From assembly GCA_002321335.1 (NCBI GenBank), contig DCMG01000164.1, positions 1 through 23,134 of the forward strand: DNA of 23,134 nucleotides. Direction: 5' to 3'. Each line of letters opens with the position of its first letter. The first letter of the stretch is position 1. Positions 7,082 through 16,095 of the stretch are shown one piece after another. The translations under genes and the position numbers were made by a program. A model generated the notes under the pieces. That model was not told where the DNA came from. It searched no databases and saw only the letters and a list, made by a program, of their open reading frames with translations. This DNA comes from Bacteroidales bacterium UBA1628. GTDB taxonomy: Bacteria > Bacteroidota > Bacteroidia > Bacteroidales > UBA932.

Positions 7082-8103
7082 TCCCCGGCCAGATGCTTCT
7101 CCCAGGCCCAGGCCGCGGCCAGCGTGTCCTCGATCGACCTCTCGGCCTTCCAACCAAGCTCGTCGTTCGCAAGTGTAGGATCAGCCCAGATGGCAGTCAC
7201 GTCCCCTGCTCTGCGCGGCGCGAACTTGTAGTTCAGCTTCAGCCCGTTGGCCTTCTCGAACGCTTTGATCAGCTCCATTACCGACAGCGGCTTGCCCGTG
7301 CCGATGTTGAAGATCTCATATTCCTTCTTCATCTTGCCGTCGAGCATTCTGCGGACGGCGAAGACGTGCGCCTTGGCAAGGTCCACGATGTCGATGAAGT
7401 CCCTCTGGCAGGTTCCGTCAGGAGTAGGATAGTCGTTGCCGAAGACGGAGAGGCACTCACGTTTGCCGATGGCAGTCTGAGTGATGTAAGGCACGAGGTT
7501 GTTAGGCACGCCGCGCGGAAGTTCGCCGATGAGCGCTGACGGATGCGCTCCGACCGGGTTGAAGTACCTCAGCGCTATTCCCTTGACATTTGAATATGCC
7601 TTCACGGAGTCTCGCAGGATGTCCTCGCACATCTGCTTCGTGTTGCCGTAAGGAGAGGTGGCCGGCTGTCTCGGCGACTCCTCGGTCACAGGAAGTTTCT
7701 CCGGCTCGCCGTAGACTGTGGCCGAGGATGAGAAAAGAATGTTCTCGCACCCGTGTTTCCTTGCGGTCTCGATGACGTTCATGAAAGACTCCAGGTTGTT
7801 CCTGTAATATTTCAGCGGCTCGCTGACGGACTCTCCCACGGCCTTGAACCCGGCGAAGTGGATGACAGCGTCGATCTTGTTGGCCGTGAACAACAGTTCA
7901 GTCGCCACCAGATCGCAGAAATCCATCTTGACGAAAGGAATATCCTCCCTTCCCGTGATCTTCTTGACTCCTTCGTAGCATGTCTCGTCGCAGTTTGACA
8001 TGTTATCGGCCACGATCACATCGTAACCAGCTTCGACAAGCTCCACGGTAACGTGGCTTCCGATAAATCCGGCACCGCCGGACACAAGGACACATTTTTT
8101 CAT
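7078..8103 (-). CDS. galE: UDP-glucose 4-epimerase
   Basis: It interconverts UDP-glucose and UDP-galactose using tightly bound NAD, feeding the Leloir pathway and surface polysaccharide synthesis. The 341-aa extended SDR protein starts with the Rossmann motif GGAGFIGSH, has the catalytic Ser region SSSATVYGE and the YGNTK (YxxxK) motif, and the GalE-typical LRYFNPVGAHPS and GTCQRDFIDI. Length is typical. A TAAATTTG box at 8164-8157 is a plausible promoter, back to back with that of the PBP4 gene. Its 3' end overlaps the asd stop by 4 bp. Confidence 0.95.
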   Translation of the reverse strand: MKKCVLVSGGAGFIGSHVTVELVEAGYDVIVADNMSNCDETCYEGVKKITGREDIPFVKMDFCDLVATELLFTANKIDAVIHFAGFKAVGESVSEPLKYYRNNLESFMNVIETARKHGCENILFSSSATVYGEPEKLPVTEESPRQPATSPYGNTKQMCEDILRDSVKAYSNVKGIALRYFNPVGAHPSALIGELPRGVPNNLVPYITQTAIGKRECLSVFGNDYPTPDGTCQRDFIDIVDLAKAHVFAVRRMLDGKMKKEYEIFNIGTGKPLSVMELIKAFEKANGLKLNYKFAPRRAGDVTAIWADPTLANDELGWKAERSIEDTLAAAWAWEKHLAGD

Positions 8104-8156
8104 ATCTCTGAATATTTTGACTCAAGTCCGTTCCGCTCAAGCGGTTTTACACGCTG

Positions 8157-8164
8157 CAAATTTA
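8157..8164 (-). promoter_or_regulatory. Probable -7 box of galE (TAAATTTG)
   Basis: It reads TAAATTTG on the minus strand, 53 nt before the galE ATG. It matches TAnnTTTG, but no clear -33 element is seen. Confidence 0.5.
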
Positions 8165-8176
8165 GCAATAAAACAC

Positions 8177-8184
8177 TATTTTTG
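8177..8184 (+). promoter_or_regulatory. Probable -7 box of the PBP4 gene (TATTTTTG)
   Basis: It matches TAnnTTTG, 67 nt before ATG 8252 and only 12 bp from the opposing galE box. The -33 element is unclear. Confidence 0.45.
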
Positions 8185-8251
8185 TACTCTGGCCGTTTTT
8201 GTTTTCATCCATGTGCCACGGAACGGCTTGACATTCAAAAAGACTTTTGTT

Positions 8252-9811
8252 ATGAGATTCGGAATATTCATAAATTCTTGTGTTTGTGCTTTGGTGATGT
8301 CGGTCGCCATCTCCCATTCCGCCGCAGCCTTCTCTCCGCAAGTACATTCCACAAATAAGACGCAAGCCAAGTCCAAGGCTCAGAGATATATAGAACTAGC
8401 CTCCCGTAACGACATCCTGAAGTCATCCGCCTTCGGAGTCCTGGCCATGACCGAGGGAGGGGACACGCTGGCTGTCTGGAACAGCGATCAACGGATGGTT
8501 CCGGCTTCCACCATGAAGCTGATAACCACCGGAATGGCCATCCACCGTCTCGGTCCTGACTTTAAGTACGTCACCCGCATCGGCCACAGCGGTACGATCA
8601 AGGACGGAGTTCTGGACGGAGACCTCTACATAATTGGCGGCGGTGACCCCACAATCGCCTCCAAGGATTCCATAGCGATTCCACGGACCAAACTTTTCGC
8701 CCAATGGAAATCCTTCCTGGACAAGGCCGGCATCAAGAGGGTCAACGGCAGGGTGATCGGTGATGGTCGCTATTTCGACGGACCGATGGAGCACGACACC
8801 TGGAGCTACCAGGACATCGGCACAGCCTACGGAGCCGGAGGCAACGGCCTCTGCTTTTACGAGAACGCCCAGGATTTCAAGGTGAGCGCCGGAGCCACGG
8901 TCGGTTCTCCTGTCAATGTCACTGTCTCCTTCCCGGACACTCCGTGGATGAGGTATGAATATCCCTGTCGGACCGCTCCTGCCTGTACCGGCGACCAACT
9001 CTACCTGTTCAACACCGAATTTCTCCCTTACGCCGAGATCCGAGGCTCATTCGCCATCGACCGCAAGCCCAGAACCGAGGAGTTCAGCAACAAGTTCGGA
9101 GCCTACACCTGCGCCCATTATTTCTGTGAATATCTGAAATCCAATGGAGTCCCTGTCTCCGTAGGCCCCGCCGACATCCGTCTCGGCCGCATCCGCTCCA
9201 ACCTGTCTTCAAATGAATATGGCCCCTATGCCTCAGGAGTGGACAATCTGAATATGCTCGGTCAGACGTATTCTCCGTCCATCGGCCGCATCGCCCGTGA
9301 GACGAATCTGAAAAGTGACAACTTCTACGCCGAGGCCCTTTTCCGTACCCTTGGCCGCAGATTTCACCATTCGGCCTCCTACGATTCCTCGTATGTGGCT
9401 GTCAATGAGGTGATGAGAAGCCTTGGCGTCAGCACTGATGATGTCCGCATTGTCGATGGCAGCGGTCTGGCCCGCCACAACTACATCTCTCCGGCCTTCT
9501 TTGTCCGTTTCCTCTCCGCAATGATGGACAGCCCTGCTTTCGGTGACTACATCCAGACCATCGGCCGCCCTGGTGACCGTCATTACGAGTCCCGCCTCCG
9601 TGAGGCCCCGGCCTCAGTCAAGTCCAGAGTCCATCTCAAGAGTGGCTCCATGAACGGTGTCCGCTGCTTCTCCGGCTACATCGAACCTTCGGCCGGCTCC
9701 AAGCCCGACACCATCATCTTCTCCATAATGACCAACAACTCCCTGACCCCCGCCTCCCGCATCGATCCCATAATCGACCGCATAATCCTCCTTCTCGCCG
9801 CCGACAACTGA
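8252..9811 (+). CDS. dacB: D-alanyl-D-alanine carboxypeptidase/endopeptidase (PBP4, DacB family)
   Basis: A periplasmic class-C penicillin-binding protein that trims terminal D-Ala and opens peptide cross-links in peptidoglycan. I chose ATG 8252 because it gives a proper signal peptide (MRFGIFINSCVC... ending SHSAAAFS); the longer frame from 8117 adds residues upstream of the likely promoter. The 519-aa product has all three active-site motifs: S86-TM-K89 (ASTMK), S355-D-N (KSDN) and K463-S-G (LKSGS). The large insert between SxxK and SxN is normal for PBP4. The gene converges on the NlpC/P60 hydrolase with a 6-bp gap, two wall enzymes side by side. Confidence 0.92.
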   Translation: MRFGIFINSCVCALVMSVAISHSAAAFSPQVHSTNKTQAKSKAQRYIELASRNDILKSSAFGVLAMTEGGDTLAVWNSDQRMVPASTMKLITTGMAIHRLGPDFKYVTRIGHSGTIKDGVLDGDLYIIGGGDPTIASKDSIAIPRTKLFAQWKSFLDKAGIKRVNGRVIGDGRYFDGPMEHDTWSYQDIGTAYGAGGNGLCFYENAQDFKVSAGATVGSPVNVTVSFPDTPWMRYEYPCRTAPACTGDQLYLFNTEFLPYAEIRGSFAIDRKPRTEEFSNKFGAYTCAHYFCEYLKSNGVPVSVGPADIRLGRIRSNLSSNEYGPYASGVDNLNMLGQTYSPSIGRIARETNLKSDNFYAEALFRTLGRRFHHSASYDSSYVAVNEVMRSLGVSTDDVRIVDGSGLARHNYISPAFFVRFLSAMMDSPAFGDYIQTIGRPGDRHYESRLREAPASVKSRVHLKSGSMNGVRCFSGYIEPSAGSKPDTIIFSIMTNNSLTPASRIDPIIDRIILLLAADN

Positions 9812-9817
9812 TCCGCT

Positions 9818-10888
9818 TCAGTCCTGCGGAAAATAGAACGGGCTGCGGAATACGGAGATGACACCGGAACCGGCAGCGTCGATGTGACCGACTATGCGGC
9901 GGGCGCGGAGAGGCTTGCGGTTGTAAAAATCCGGTGCGGAGGAATCAAGCGAATTAACGCGCACTATCTGTGCGGAGTGGATAAACTTGCCTTCACCGAT
10001 GTACATCCCCACATGAGTGGCTCGCTCCTTGGTGCTGTCAGTCGCCGCCTTGCCCCAAAACAGAAGGTCTCCCGGAAGCAGGTCACTCCAGTCCACTTCT
10101 CCGTTGCCCCTGAATATTCTCACATCATCTCCGACCCTTGCTTGCTGTGAGGCGTTTCGAGGAAGCAGTACTCCGTTCGCAAAATAGACACTGCGGGTGA
10201 ACCCGCTGCAGTCCACGTTCTTGATTGACGTGCCTCCCCACATGTAAGGGACTCCGAGAAACCTGTAGCCTGTGGCCAAAAGATTCTGCCGGAAATCATT
10301 CTCGTCCAAAGTCTTGTCTTTCCGATCCTTGGCCCATTTGTAAAACACGGCGACATCCTTCGCCGGAACGTAGCCGGTCTTGCCGGACGGCAGCACAACC
10401 CCGACGAAACGTCTGCTGAGAACAGCCCGCCCTTCCTCATAGCCTTTGTGCCGCCCGCCGGAATGCGTCTTGACACCATACATGATCCGAACAATGTCCC
10501 CGAGCACGAAATCGGAGACAATCCTGGAATCCTCTGAAGGCTCTGAATAGATGTGTGTGAAAGAAGCGGTGCAGATGTACTTGGGGGCTTCCAGATAGTC
10601 CTTGATTTCTTCCTCGCTCATCTGAACCAGCCCCATCTCATTGACCCAGGCCGTGTATGGTTCCGGGCTCTTGATCTTGACCCAGTACCCCGATTGGTCC
10701 AGCACCTCGACGACCGTGCCCATCAGAGCCTGGTTCCCAAGCTCTGCGGCGTAGTCCGGCTTCTCGCGCATGAAACCGGCGGAAAACTCGACCACGGCCA
10801 GTTTCCTCTGAGCATCCATGGGTGGAGCCACGAATGCGAGCGATGTCAAAATCAAAACTGATGACAGCATTTTCGGGAAGATATTCAT
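9818..10888 (-). CDS. Exported SH3-domain / NlpC-P60 peptidoglycan hydrolase
   Basis: A 356-aa secreted cysteine peptidase, probably a gamma-D-glutamyl-L-diamino-acid endopeptidase of the YkfC type that cleaves stem peptides. The signal peptide is MNIFPKMLSSVLILTSLAFV to about residue 26. Two bacterial SH3-like domains (about 30-90 and 100-190) precede the NlpC/P60 domain. The catalytic residues are C227 in NVDCSGF, H292 in ATHVGMY and H304 in KFIHS; PYMWGG leads into the active site. The architecture matches known Bacteroides YkfC homologues. It faces the PBP4 gene tail to tail. A promoter candidate lies near 11000. Confidence 0.92.
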   Translation of the reverse strand: MNIFPKMLSSVLILTSLAFVAPPMDAQRKLAVVEFSAGFMREKPDYAAELGNQALMGTVVEVLDQSGYWVKIKSPEPYTAWVNEMGLVQMSEEEIKDYLEAPKYICTASFTHIYSEPSEDSRIVSDFVLGDIVRIMYGVKTHSGGRHKGYEEGRAVLSRRFVGVVLPSGKTGYVPAKDVAVFYKWAKDRKDKTLDENDFRQNLLATGYRFLGVPYMWGGTSIKNVDCSGFTRSVYFANGVLLPRNASQQARVGDDVRIFRGNGEVDWSDLLPGDLLFWGKAATDSTKERATHVGMYIGEGKFIHSAQIVRVNSLDSSAPDFYNRKPLRARRIVGHIDAAGSGVISVFRSPFYFPQD

Positions 10889-10994
10889 AACTCAATTCAT
10901 ATTTTAATAAGATGGCCGGCTTGCGCTCCACACTCTTAAGGAGCACATAGGCTTCATGATGGTTCAAGCCCGCATCATGTCCGGCTCCATTTTG

Positions 10995-11025
10995 TAAAAA
11001 TATCCACAATTCATTAGTTTTGCAA
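10995..11025 (-). promoter_or_regulatory. Candidate promoter of the NlpC/P60 gene
   Basis: On the minus strand, TTG (11025-11023), a 20-nt spacer and TATTTTTA (11002-10995) follow the -33/-7 spacing of the phylum, with one mismatch in the -7 box. It would give a leader of about 100 nt. Confidence 0.45.
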
Positions 11026-11169
11026 GGAATATTTCGTACTTTTCAGCACGTGATGGAATTTGAGCCGGAACAGGTGGCGAGGAAGGGTGGTCACTTTTGA
11101 ACGTGGAATAGGGCAGAGTGCTGAAATTATGCGAATGATAGAACGGTAGAAGGAGAAAACGACTGAATC

Positions 11170-12246
11170 ATGTTTGATTATTCAGAAGGCGAAAGATACA
11201 ATTCATTTGTTGGCTACTATCGCCGCAGATATGGCGAGCGGCTTCAGAAGCTGGTTCTGGACGCTGGGTTCTCGTGCCCTAACCGGGACGGGGCTGTAGG
11301 CCGGGGAGGGTGCACTTATTGCGACAACGCTGCCTTTCATCCAGGCTACAGCACACCGGGCAAGCCGCTCTTGACCCAGATTAATGAAGGAATAGAGTTC
11401 CAGAAGGTGCGCTATCCCAGAGCCAGACACTATATGGCATATTTCCAGGCATATTCAAACACATACGGCTCGCTGGAACGATTGAAGGCTCTGTATGAGG
11501 AGGTTTTGGGCCATCCCGAGGTGGTGGGGATCGTGATCGGCACTCGGCCGGACTGTGTTGATGAGAAGAAACTTGATTATCTGGCGGACCTTGCCGGCGG
11601 ACGTGTATTGAATGGCTGGCATCGGTCGCTTCGGCAGACTCAGCGGCCAAATATTCAGGCCGGGACTCTGAACAATCCGGTCGCAGAACCTGTCGAAGCT
11701 GCCGGAATCACCCTCGCCGCCCCGATTGTGGTGGTCGAGTACGGCATCGAATCCTGCTATGACACAACCCTGCGCCACATCAATCGAGGCCACGATTTCG
11801 AGTGCGCCCGCAAAGCCGTGGAAATGACTGCCGAAAGAGGCATCGACACATGCGCCCATTTCATCCTCGGCCTCCCTGGCGAGACCCGTGACATGCTCCT
11901 CGAACAATGCGGCCTCATCTCTTCCCTCCCGCTGCGCTCGGTCAAATTCCACCAGCTTCAGATTGTCAAAGGCACTGCTATGGAAAAGGAATATGCCGCC
12001 GACCCTTCCGCCTTCTTCCGCCCCGGGCTCGATGAATATCTTGACTTTGTTATCGACATCCTCGAACGTCTTCGTCCCGACCTTTACATCGAACGTGTCG
12101 CCGGCGAGGTACCACCACGTTTCGTGAACGACACCCCTTGGGGGCTTGTCCGCAACTTCGAGATACTCCGTCTTCTGGACAGACGGCTTGAGGAGCGTGA
12201 CACTTGGCAGGGACGGCTGTATCCAAAGGACGGCAAGACTGTCTGA
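11170..12246 (+). CDS. YhcC/TIGR01212-family radical SAM protein carrying an in-frame repeat insertion
   Basis: A cytoplasmic radical SAM protein of uncharacterised reaction. The cluster cysteines are C36, C48 and C51 in FSCPNRDG...GGCTYC, the spacing of the YhcC family. PDCVDEKKLDYL, VVVEYGIESCYD, INRGHDF and HFILGLPGET are further family landmarks. The protein has 358 aa, about 40 more than I would expect. The excess falls at residues 152-179 plus flanks, between LADLAGG and PIVVVEYG, where DNA 11624-11705 holds two inverted copies of the dispersed repeat, translated as NPVAEPVEAAG and similar. The frame is intact, so the gene may still work with a surface loop. A weak AGGAG lies 14 nt before the ATG. 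Confidence 0.87.
   Translation: MFDYSEGERYNSFVGYYRRRYGERLQKLVLDAGFSCPNRDGAVGRGGCTYCDNAAFHPGYSTPGKPLLTQINEGIEFQKVRYPRARHYMAYFQAYSNTYGSLERLKALYEEVLGHPEVVGIVIGTRPDCVDEKKLDYLADLAGGRVLNGWHRSLRQTQRPNIQAGTLNNPVAEPVEAAGITLAAPIVVVEYGIESCYDTTLRHINRGHDFECARKAVEMTAERGIDTCAHFILGLPGETRDMLLEQCGLISSLPLRSVKFHQLQIVKGTAMEKEYAADPSAFFRPGLDEYLDFVIDILERLRPDLYIERVAGEVPPRFVNDTPWGLVRNFEILRLLDRRLEERDTWQGRLYPKDGKTV
11624..11648 (-). repeat. Dispersed palindromic repeat, copy 4 (inside a gene)
   Basis: The minus strand reads GGCCGCTGAGTCTG then CCGAAGCGACC, close to copy 1. It is inverted relative to copy 5, 28 bp away, and both lie in the radical SAM reading frame. Confidence 0.75.
11677..11705 (+). repeat. Dispersed palindromic repeat, copy 5 (inside a gene)
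   Basis: It reads CCGGTCGCAGAACCTG then TCGAAGCTGCCGG, with a few changes from consensus. Translated in frame it gives PVAEPVEAAG. Together with copy 4 it forms an inverted pair. Confidence 0.75.
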
Positions 12247-12337
12247 CGGAACGATGGCTGTTGTGCCGGAAGCGTTTTTTTTAGGTCACAAAGGCAGAAC
12301 GGCGCTTCCGCCACGCCAACTATTGCGTGAAAATTCT

Positions 12338-12345
12338 TATATTTG
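12338..12345 (+). promoter_or_regulatory. -7 box of guaB operon promoter (TATATTTG)
   Basis: A perfect TAnnTTTG match, 19 nt before the guaB ATG at 12365, in an AT-rich patch. No good -33 at standard spacing. It supports the start at 12365 over the longer frame from 12146. Confidence 0.6.
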
Positions 12346-12364
12346 TCAAATTTATTTGATTACA

Positions 12365-13834
12365 ATGGCGAAGTTTGTAAACCGAGAGATTCCTGAAGGC
12401 CTCACCTTCGATGACGTTTTGCTGGTTCCGGCACATTCCGATGTACTTCCTCGTGACGTTGATGTCACCACAAATTTCACGACTGACATCAAACTTCACA
12501 CCCCGATTGTGTCGGCGGCGATGGACACTGTCACAGAAGCCGATCTTGCCATAGCGATGGCGAGAGCCGGTGGTATAGGCGTGATTCACAAGAATATGAC
12601 CATAGAGAAACAGTGCGAGCAGGTGCGTCACGTGAAGAGGGCGGAGAACGGAATGATCTACGACCCAGTGACGATCAGCCCTGACGCCACGGTGGGCAAT
12701 GCTCTGGCGATGATGAAGAAGCATCACATCGGCGGCATCCCTGTCGTGGACGCCAACGGATTCCTTATCGGTATCGTCACGAACCGTGACCTCCGTTTCC
12801 AGGAAGACATGCAGCTGCCGATCTCCGAGGTGATGACCAAGGAGAATCTTGTGACCGCACCTAAGGGAATCACTCTGGCAGAGGCCACAAAGATTCTCCA
12901 GCGCAGCAAGGTGGAGAAACTTCCCGTTGTTGACAACGACGGAAAACTAGTAGGCCTGATCACCTACAAGGATCTCATGAAGATCAAGGACAACCCTATA
13001 GCCTCAAAGGACAGCAAGGGCCGTCTTCTCGTCGCTGCTGCCGCCGGGATCAAGTCGGACACGCTCGACAGGATCGGTCTCCTTATCGACGCCGGAGCTG
13101 ACGCCGTTGTCCTTGACACTGCCCACGGCCACTCCGAGGGTGTCCTCAAGATGATCAAGAAGGCTTGTGACGCCTACAAGGATTTCCAGATCATCGCCGG
13201 AAACGTGGCCACAGCAGCCGGAGCCAAGGCTCTTGCCGAGGCCGGAGTGAAGGCCGTGAAGGTCGGAATCGGGCCTGGTTCGATCTGCACCACGAGAATC
13301 ATCGCCGGAATCGGCGTGCCACAGCTCACAGCCGTCATGGAGGCCGCCGAGGCCCTCAAAGGGACGGGCGTGCCAGTGATCGCTGACGGAGGCATAAGAT
13401 ATTCAGGAGACATCGTCAAGGCTCTTGCGGCTGGCGCCAGCACCATCATGGCCGGCTCTCTGCTTGCCGGAACCGAGGAATCCCCAGGCGAGACCATAAT
13501 CATGAATGGCCGCCGATTCAAGTCATACCGCGGAATGGGCTCGCTCGAAGCGATGGAGCAGGGCTCCAAGGACAGGTACTTCCAGGACATGGAGTCCGAC
13601 ATCAAGAAACTTGTTCCGGAGGGAATCGTGGCCCAGGTGCCTTACAAAGGAACTGTCTCCGAAGTCGTTTACCAACTCGTCGGCGGGCTCAGGGCAGGAA
13701 TGGGCTATTGCGGAGCGCACACGGTCGAGGAACTCAGGAACGCTCAGTTTGTCCGCATCACGAACGCAGGCTTCCTTGAAAGCCACCCGCATGATGTGAC
13801 AATCACCAAGGAAGCCCCTAACTATTCTCGTTAA
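12365..13834 (+). CDS. guaB: Inosine-5'-monophosphate dehydrogenase
   Basis: It oxidises IMP to XMP with NAD, the committed step of GTP synthesis. From ATG 12365 (MAKFVNREIPEGLTFDDVLL) the protein is 489 aa, typical. The TIM barrel is interrupted at about residues 95-205 by a pair of CBS domains (DPVTISPDATV... and VMTKENLVTAPKG...). The catalytic cysteine is C308 in GPGSICTTR, and the mobile flap carries YRGMGSLEAM. A longer frame starting at 12146 overlaps the radical SAM gene and includes the promoter box, so I reject it. The next gene starts 3 bp after the stop, linking guaB to the envelope-chaperone genes in one likely transcript. Confidence 0.97.
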   Translation: MAKFVNREIPEGLTFDDVLLVPAHSDVLPRDVDVTTNFTTDIKLHTPIVSAAMDTVTEADLAIAMARAGGIGVIHKNMTIEKQCEQVRHVKRAENGMIYDPVTISPDATVGNALAMMKKHHIGGIPVVDANGFLIGIVTNRDLRFQEDMQLPISEVMTKENLVTAPKGITLAEATKILQRSKVEKLPVVDNDGKLVGLITYKDLMKIKDNPIASKDSKGRLLVAAAAGIKSDTLDRIGLLIDAGADAVVLDTAHGHSEGVLKMIKKACDAYKDFQIIAGNVATAAGAKALAEAGVKAVKVGIGPGSICTTRIIAGIGVPQLTAVMEAAEALKGTGVPVIADGGIRYSGDIVKALAAGASTIMAGSLLAGTEESPGETIIMNGRRFKSYRGMGSLEAMEQGSKDRYFQDMESDIKKLVPEGIVAQVPYKGTVSEVVYQLVGGLRAGMGYCGAHTVEELRNAQFVRITNAGFLESHPHDVTITKEAPNYSR

Positions 13835-13837
13835 TCC

Positions 13838-14704
13838 GTGGTGTCCAGAAGGTTCAGCATATTCATGGTGGCCGCCGCCATTGCCGTCCTGCCGTCATGC
13901 AAGGCGATATCCTCGCTGATTCATGACGGCGAGGTGGTTGCCAGGCTGGGTGACCATAAACTCTATCGTTCAGAATTGGACGATGTTATTCCCAAGGGCG
14001 CTTCAGCGGAGGACAGCGTGAAACTTGCCAACCTCTACATCAATTCGTGGGTGAAGGACAAAGCCTTCCTTGACATCGCCCAGCAGCGTCTGTCCAAGGA
14101 GGAAAAGGATGTCTCAAAGGAACTTGAGGCCTACCGCCAGTCGCTTTTGCGTTACCGTTACGAGCAGCGCTACATCAATGAGCGCCTCGACACCACCGTC
14201 TCCCAAAAGCAGATTGATGAATATTATGATTCCCACAAAGAGTCTTTCAGGCTTGAACGGCCTATACTCAAAGCCCGTTTTATGAATATTCCGAAAGACT
14301 CTCCGAATCTTCCGAAAATCAAGAAACTGATGTCGTCGGACAAGGTTGAGGATGTGGTGGCCGCCGACAGCATCGCGTTCAATTCTACCCAGCGTTACCA
14401 TGACTATTCCGACAAATGGATCGATGCTGTGAAGCTGGCCGCGGAGTTCGGTGTGGATTATGTCCAGATGCTGTCACAGCGCAACGGTCACTTCATCGAG
14501 ATTCCGGAAGGGAACAGCAATGTCTCTGTCGCCTTCATTGTGGATTATATGAAGGCTGGCGAAACCGCTCCTGTGGATTATTGCGAGGACAGGATACGGG
14601 ACATCATCATCAGTGGAAGAAAGCATGATCTCCTGGCGGGTTTGGAACAGGACTTGATAGAAGACGCCAAGGTCAAGGAAAATTTTGAAATATATTCGAA
14701 ATGA
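13838..14704 (+). CDS. SurA-like lipoprotein without a recognisable parvulin domain
   Basis: A 288-aa predicted lipoprotein starting at GTG 13838 (a second GTG follows at 13841). The signal MVSRRFSIFMVAAAIAVLPSC has lipobox LPSC, Cys at residue 21. The rest resembles the N-terminal helical chaperone part of SurA/PpiC proteins: VVARLGDHKLYRSELDDVIP, then charged helices. I see no rotamase signature like those in the next gene. It is probably a periplasmic or inner-leaflet folding factor for outer-membrane proteins. It lies 3 bp after guaB, and its stop overlaps the start of the two-domain parvulin (ATGA), implying coupled translation. Confidence 0.8.
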   Translation: MVSRRFSIFMVAAAIAVLPSCKAISSLIHDGEVVARLGDHKLYRSELDDVIPKGASAEDSVKLANLYINSWVKDKAFLDIAQQRLSKEEKDVSKELEAYRQSLLRYRYEQRYINERLDTTVSQKQIDEYYDSHKESFRLERPILKARFMNIPKDSPNLPKIKKLMSSDKVEDVVAADSIAFNSTQRYHDYSDKWIDAVKLAAEFGVDYVQMLSQRNGHFIEIPEGNSNVSVAFIVDYMKAGETAPVDYCEDRIRDIIISGRKHDLLAGLEQDLIEDAKVKENFEIYSK

Positions 14705-16095
14705 TAAAGAAAACAGCAATCACCATCATCGCCCTCGCAGCGACCTGCGCGATGGCTTCGGCTCAGAAATACAAATATGTCGACAAGACCATAGCCGTCG
14801 TTGGCAACGAGGCGGTCATGATCTCCGACATTGAGGGTGCGGTCAAGGATCGCAGCGCCCAGGGATTGTCTTCGGACAGGAATATCCGCTGTGAGGTCCT
14901 AGAGTCGATCCTGGAGTCGAAAATATTCCTTATGCAGGCGAGGATAGACTCCCTCACGGTCAATCAGGACATGGTTGAGAGCAGCCTTTCCCAGCAGGCG
15001 GACAGGATGCTTACCTACCTCGGCGGCGAGGAGAAGGTGGAGGAATATTTCGGCAAGCCTCTGTACCGGCTTCGTCAGGAGTGGCGCAAGCAGTACGAAG
15101 ACATGAGCCTTACACAACAGGCACAGCAGGAGATAATGAAAAAGATCCCGGAGATGACCCCTTATGATGTCAAGGAATATCTTGACACGGTAGACACCAA
15201 GAATCTCCCGATTGTGCCGATCAAATACCAGCTCAGCCAGATTTGCCTTTATCCTGACCGCGAGGCCGCCAACATGGCCGTGCGCGAGAAATTGCTGGAA
15301 CTCCGCGAGAGGATCATCAACGGCGAGAAGTTTTCGACCCTGGCCCGTATATATTCGGAGGATCCGGGCAGCGCGCGTAAGGGTGGCGAACTTGGTATGG
15401 CTTCAAAATCAATCTTCTGGCCTGTTTTCTCCGATGCGGCCATGGCTCTGAAGCCGGGCGTCATCTCCCAGATTGTCGAGACACCGGACGGATTCCATAT
15501 CATCGAAGTCATCGAAAAGAAGGGTGATATGTTCAATGCCCGTCACATCCTGATGAAACCTAAGTACACGGACGAGGACAGGGAGAAGGCTTTCAAGACA
15601 CTGGACAGCCTCCGCACCGAGATAAACAACAACGCCGTGTCATTCCAGATGGCGGCCAAATTCTACTCACAGGATCCCGCCACCAAGACAAACGGTGGCC
15701 AGATGTCCGATCCGAACACAGGCTCTTCCTATTTTGAGATTGACCAGCTCAAGCCGGAAGACTATCTGGCCATCAAAGATTTGAAGGAAGGTGAGATTTC
15801 AGCCCCGGTTGAATCTACGGACAATGATGGCCGTCAGGACCAGGTCAAGGACTATGTTGTCGGCAAGACTCTATACAAGATAATACGTGTGGACAAGATC
15901 ATTCCTGCCCACACCGCATCCTTCGATGAGGATTTCAGCCAGCTTCAGGAGCAGGTCCGTCAGGACAAGCAGATGAAGGCCATCGATGATTTTCTGGCCG
16001 GAAAGATCAAGGAAACCCACATCATCATCGACCCTATGTTCAAGGACTGCGAATTCCGCCGTCCGGGCTGGGCTTCAAAGTTTTCTGAAGACTGA
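14701..16095 (+). CDS. SurA-type peptidyl-prolyl isomerase with two parvulin domains
   Basis: A 464-aa periplasmic chaperone and PPIase for outer-membrane proteins. Signal peptide MIKKTAITIIALAATCAMASAQ. The SurA N-domain opens with VDKTIAVVGNEAVMISDIEG. Parvulin domain 1 spans about 175-270 (FSTLARIYSEDPGS, GGELGMA, FHIIEVIEKKG). Parvulin domain 2 spans about 280-400 (ARHILMKPK, AAKFYSQDP, NGGQMSD). SurA architecture and length are normal. Both neighbouring junctions overlap (ATGA upstream, TGATG downstream), so it is in the middle of a tight operon with the lipoprotein and the OstA-like gene. Confidence 0.9.
   Translation: MIKKTAITIIALAATCAMASAQKYKYVDKTIAVVGNEAVMISDIEGAVKDRSAQGLSSDRNIRCEVLESILESKIFLMQARIDSLTVNQDMVESSLSQQADRMLTYLGGEEKVEEYFGKPLYRLRQEWRKQYEDMSLTQQAQQEIMKKIPEMTPYDVKEYLDTVDTKNLPIVPIKYQLSQICLYPDREAANMAVREKLLELRERIINGEKFSTLARIYSEDPGSARKGGELGMASKSIFWPVFSDAAMALKPGVISQIVETPDGFHIIEVIEKKGDMFNARHILMKPKYTDEDREKAFKTLDSLRTEINNNAVSFQMAAKFYSQDPATKTNGGQMSDPNTGSSYFEIDQLKPEDYLAIKDLKEGEISAPVESTDNDGRQDQVKDYVVGKTLYKIIRVDKIIPAHTASFDEDFSQLQEQVRQDKQMKAIDDFLAGKIKETHIIIDPMFKDCEFRRPGWASKFSED

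Noticed and set aside
8117..8251. N-terminal extension of the PBP4 protein by 45 residues
   Set aside because: The extension has no signal-peptide logic and lies partly upstream of the probable promoter box; the signal peptide begins at 8252.
10889..11169. Possible extra gene or small RNA in the 281-bp gap before the radical SAM gene
   Set aside because: I found only a candidate minus-strand promoter and a weak AGGAG; no hairpin with T tract or credible short gene stands out.
12146..12364. N-terminal extension of guaB by 73 residues
   Set aside because: It overlaps the radical SAM gene and crosses the TATATTTG box; IMP dehydrogenases start at the MAKF-type position used here.
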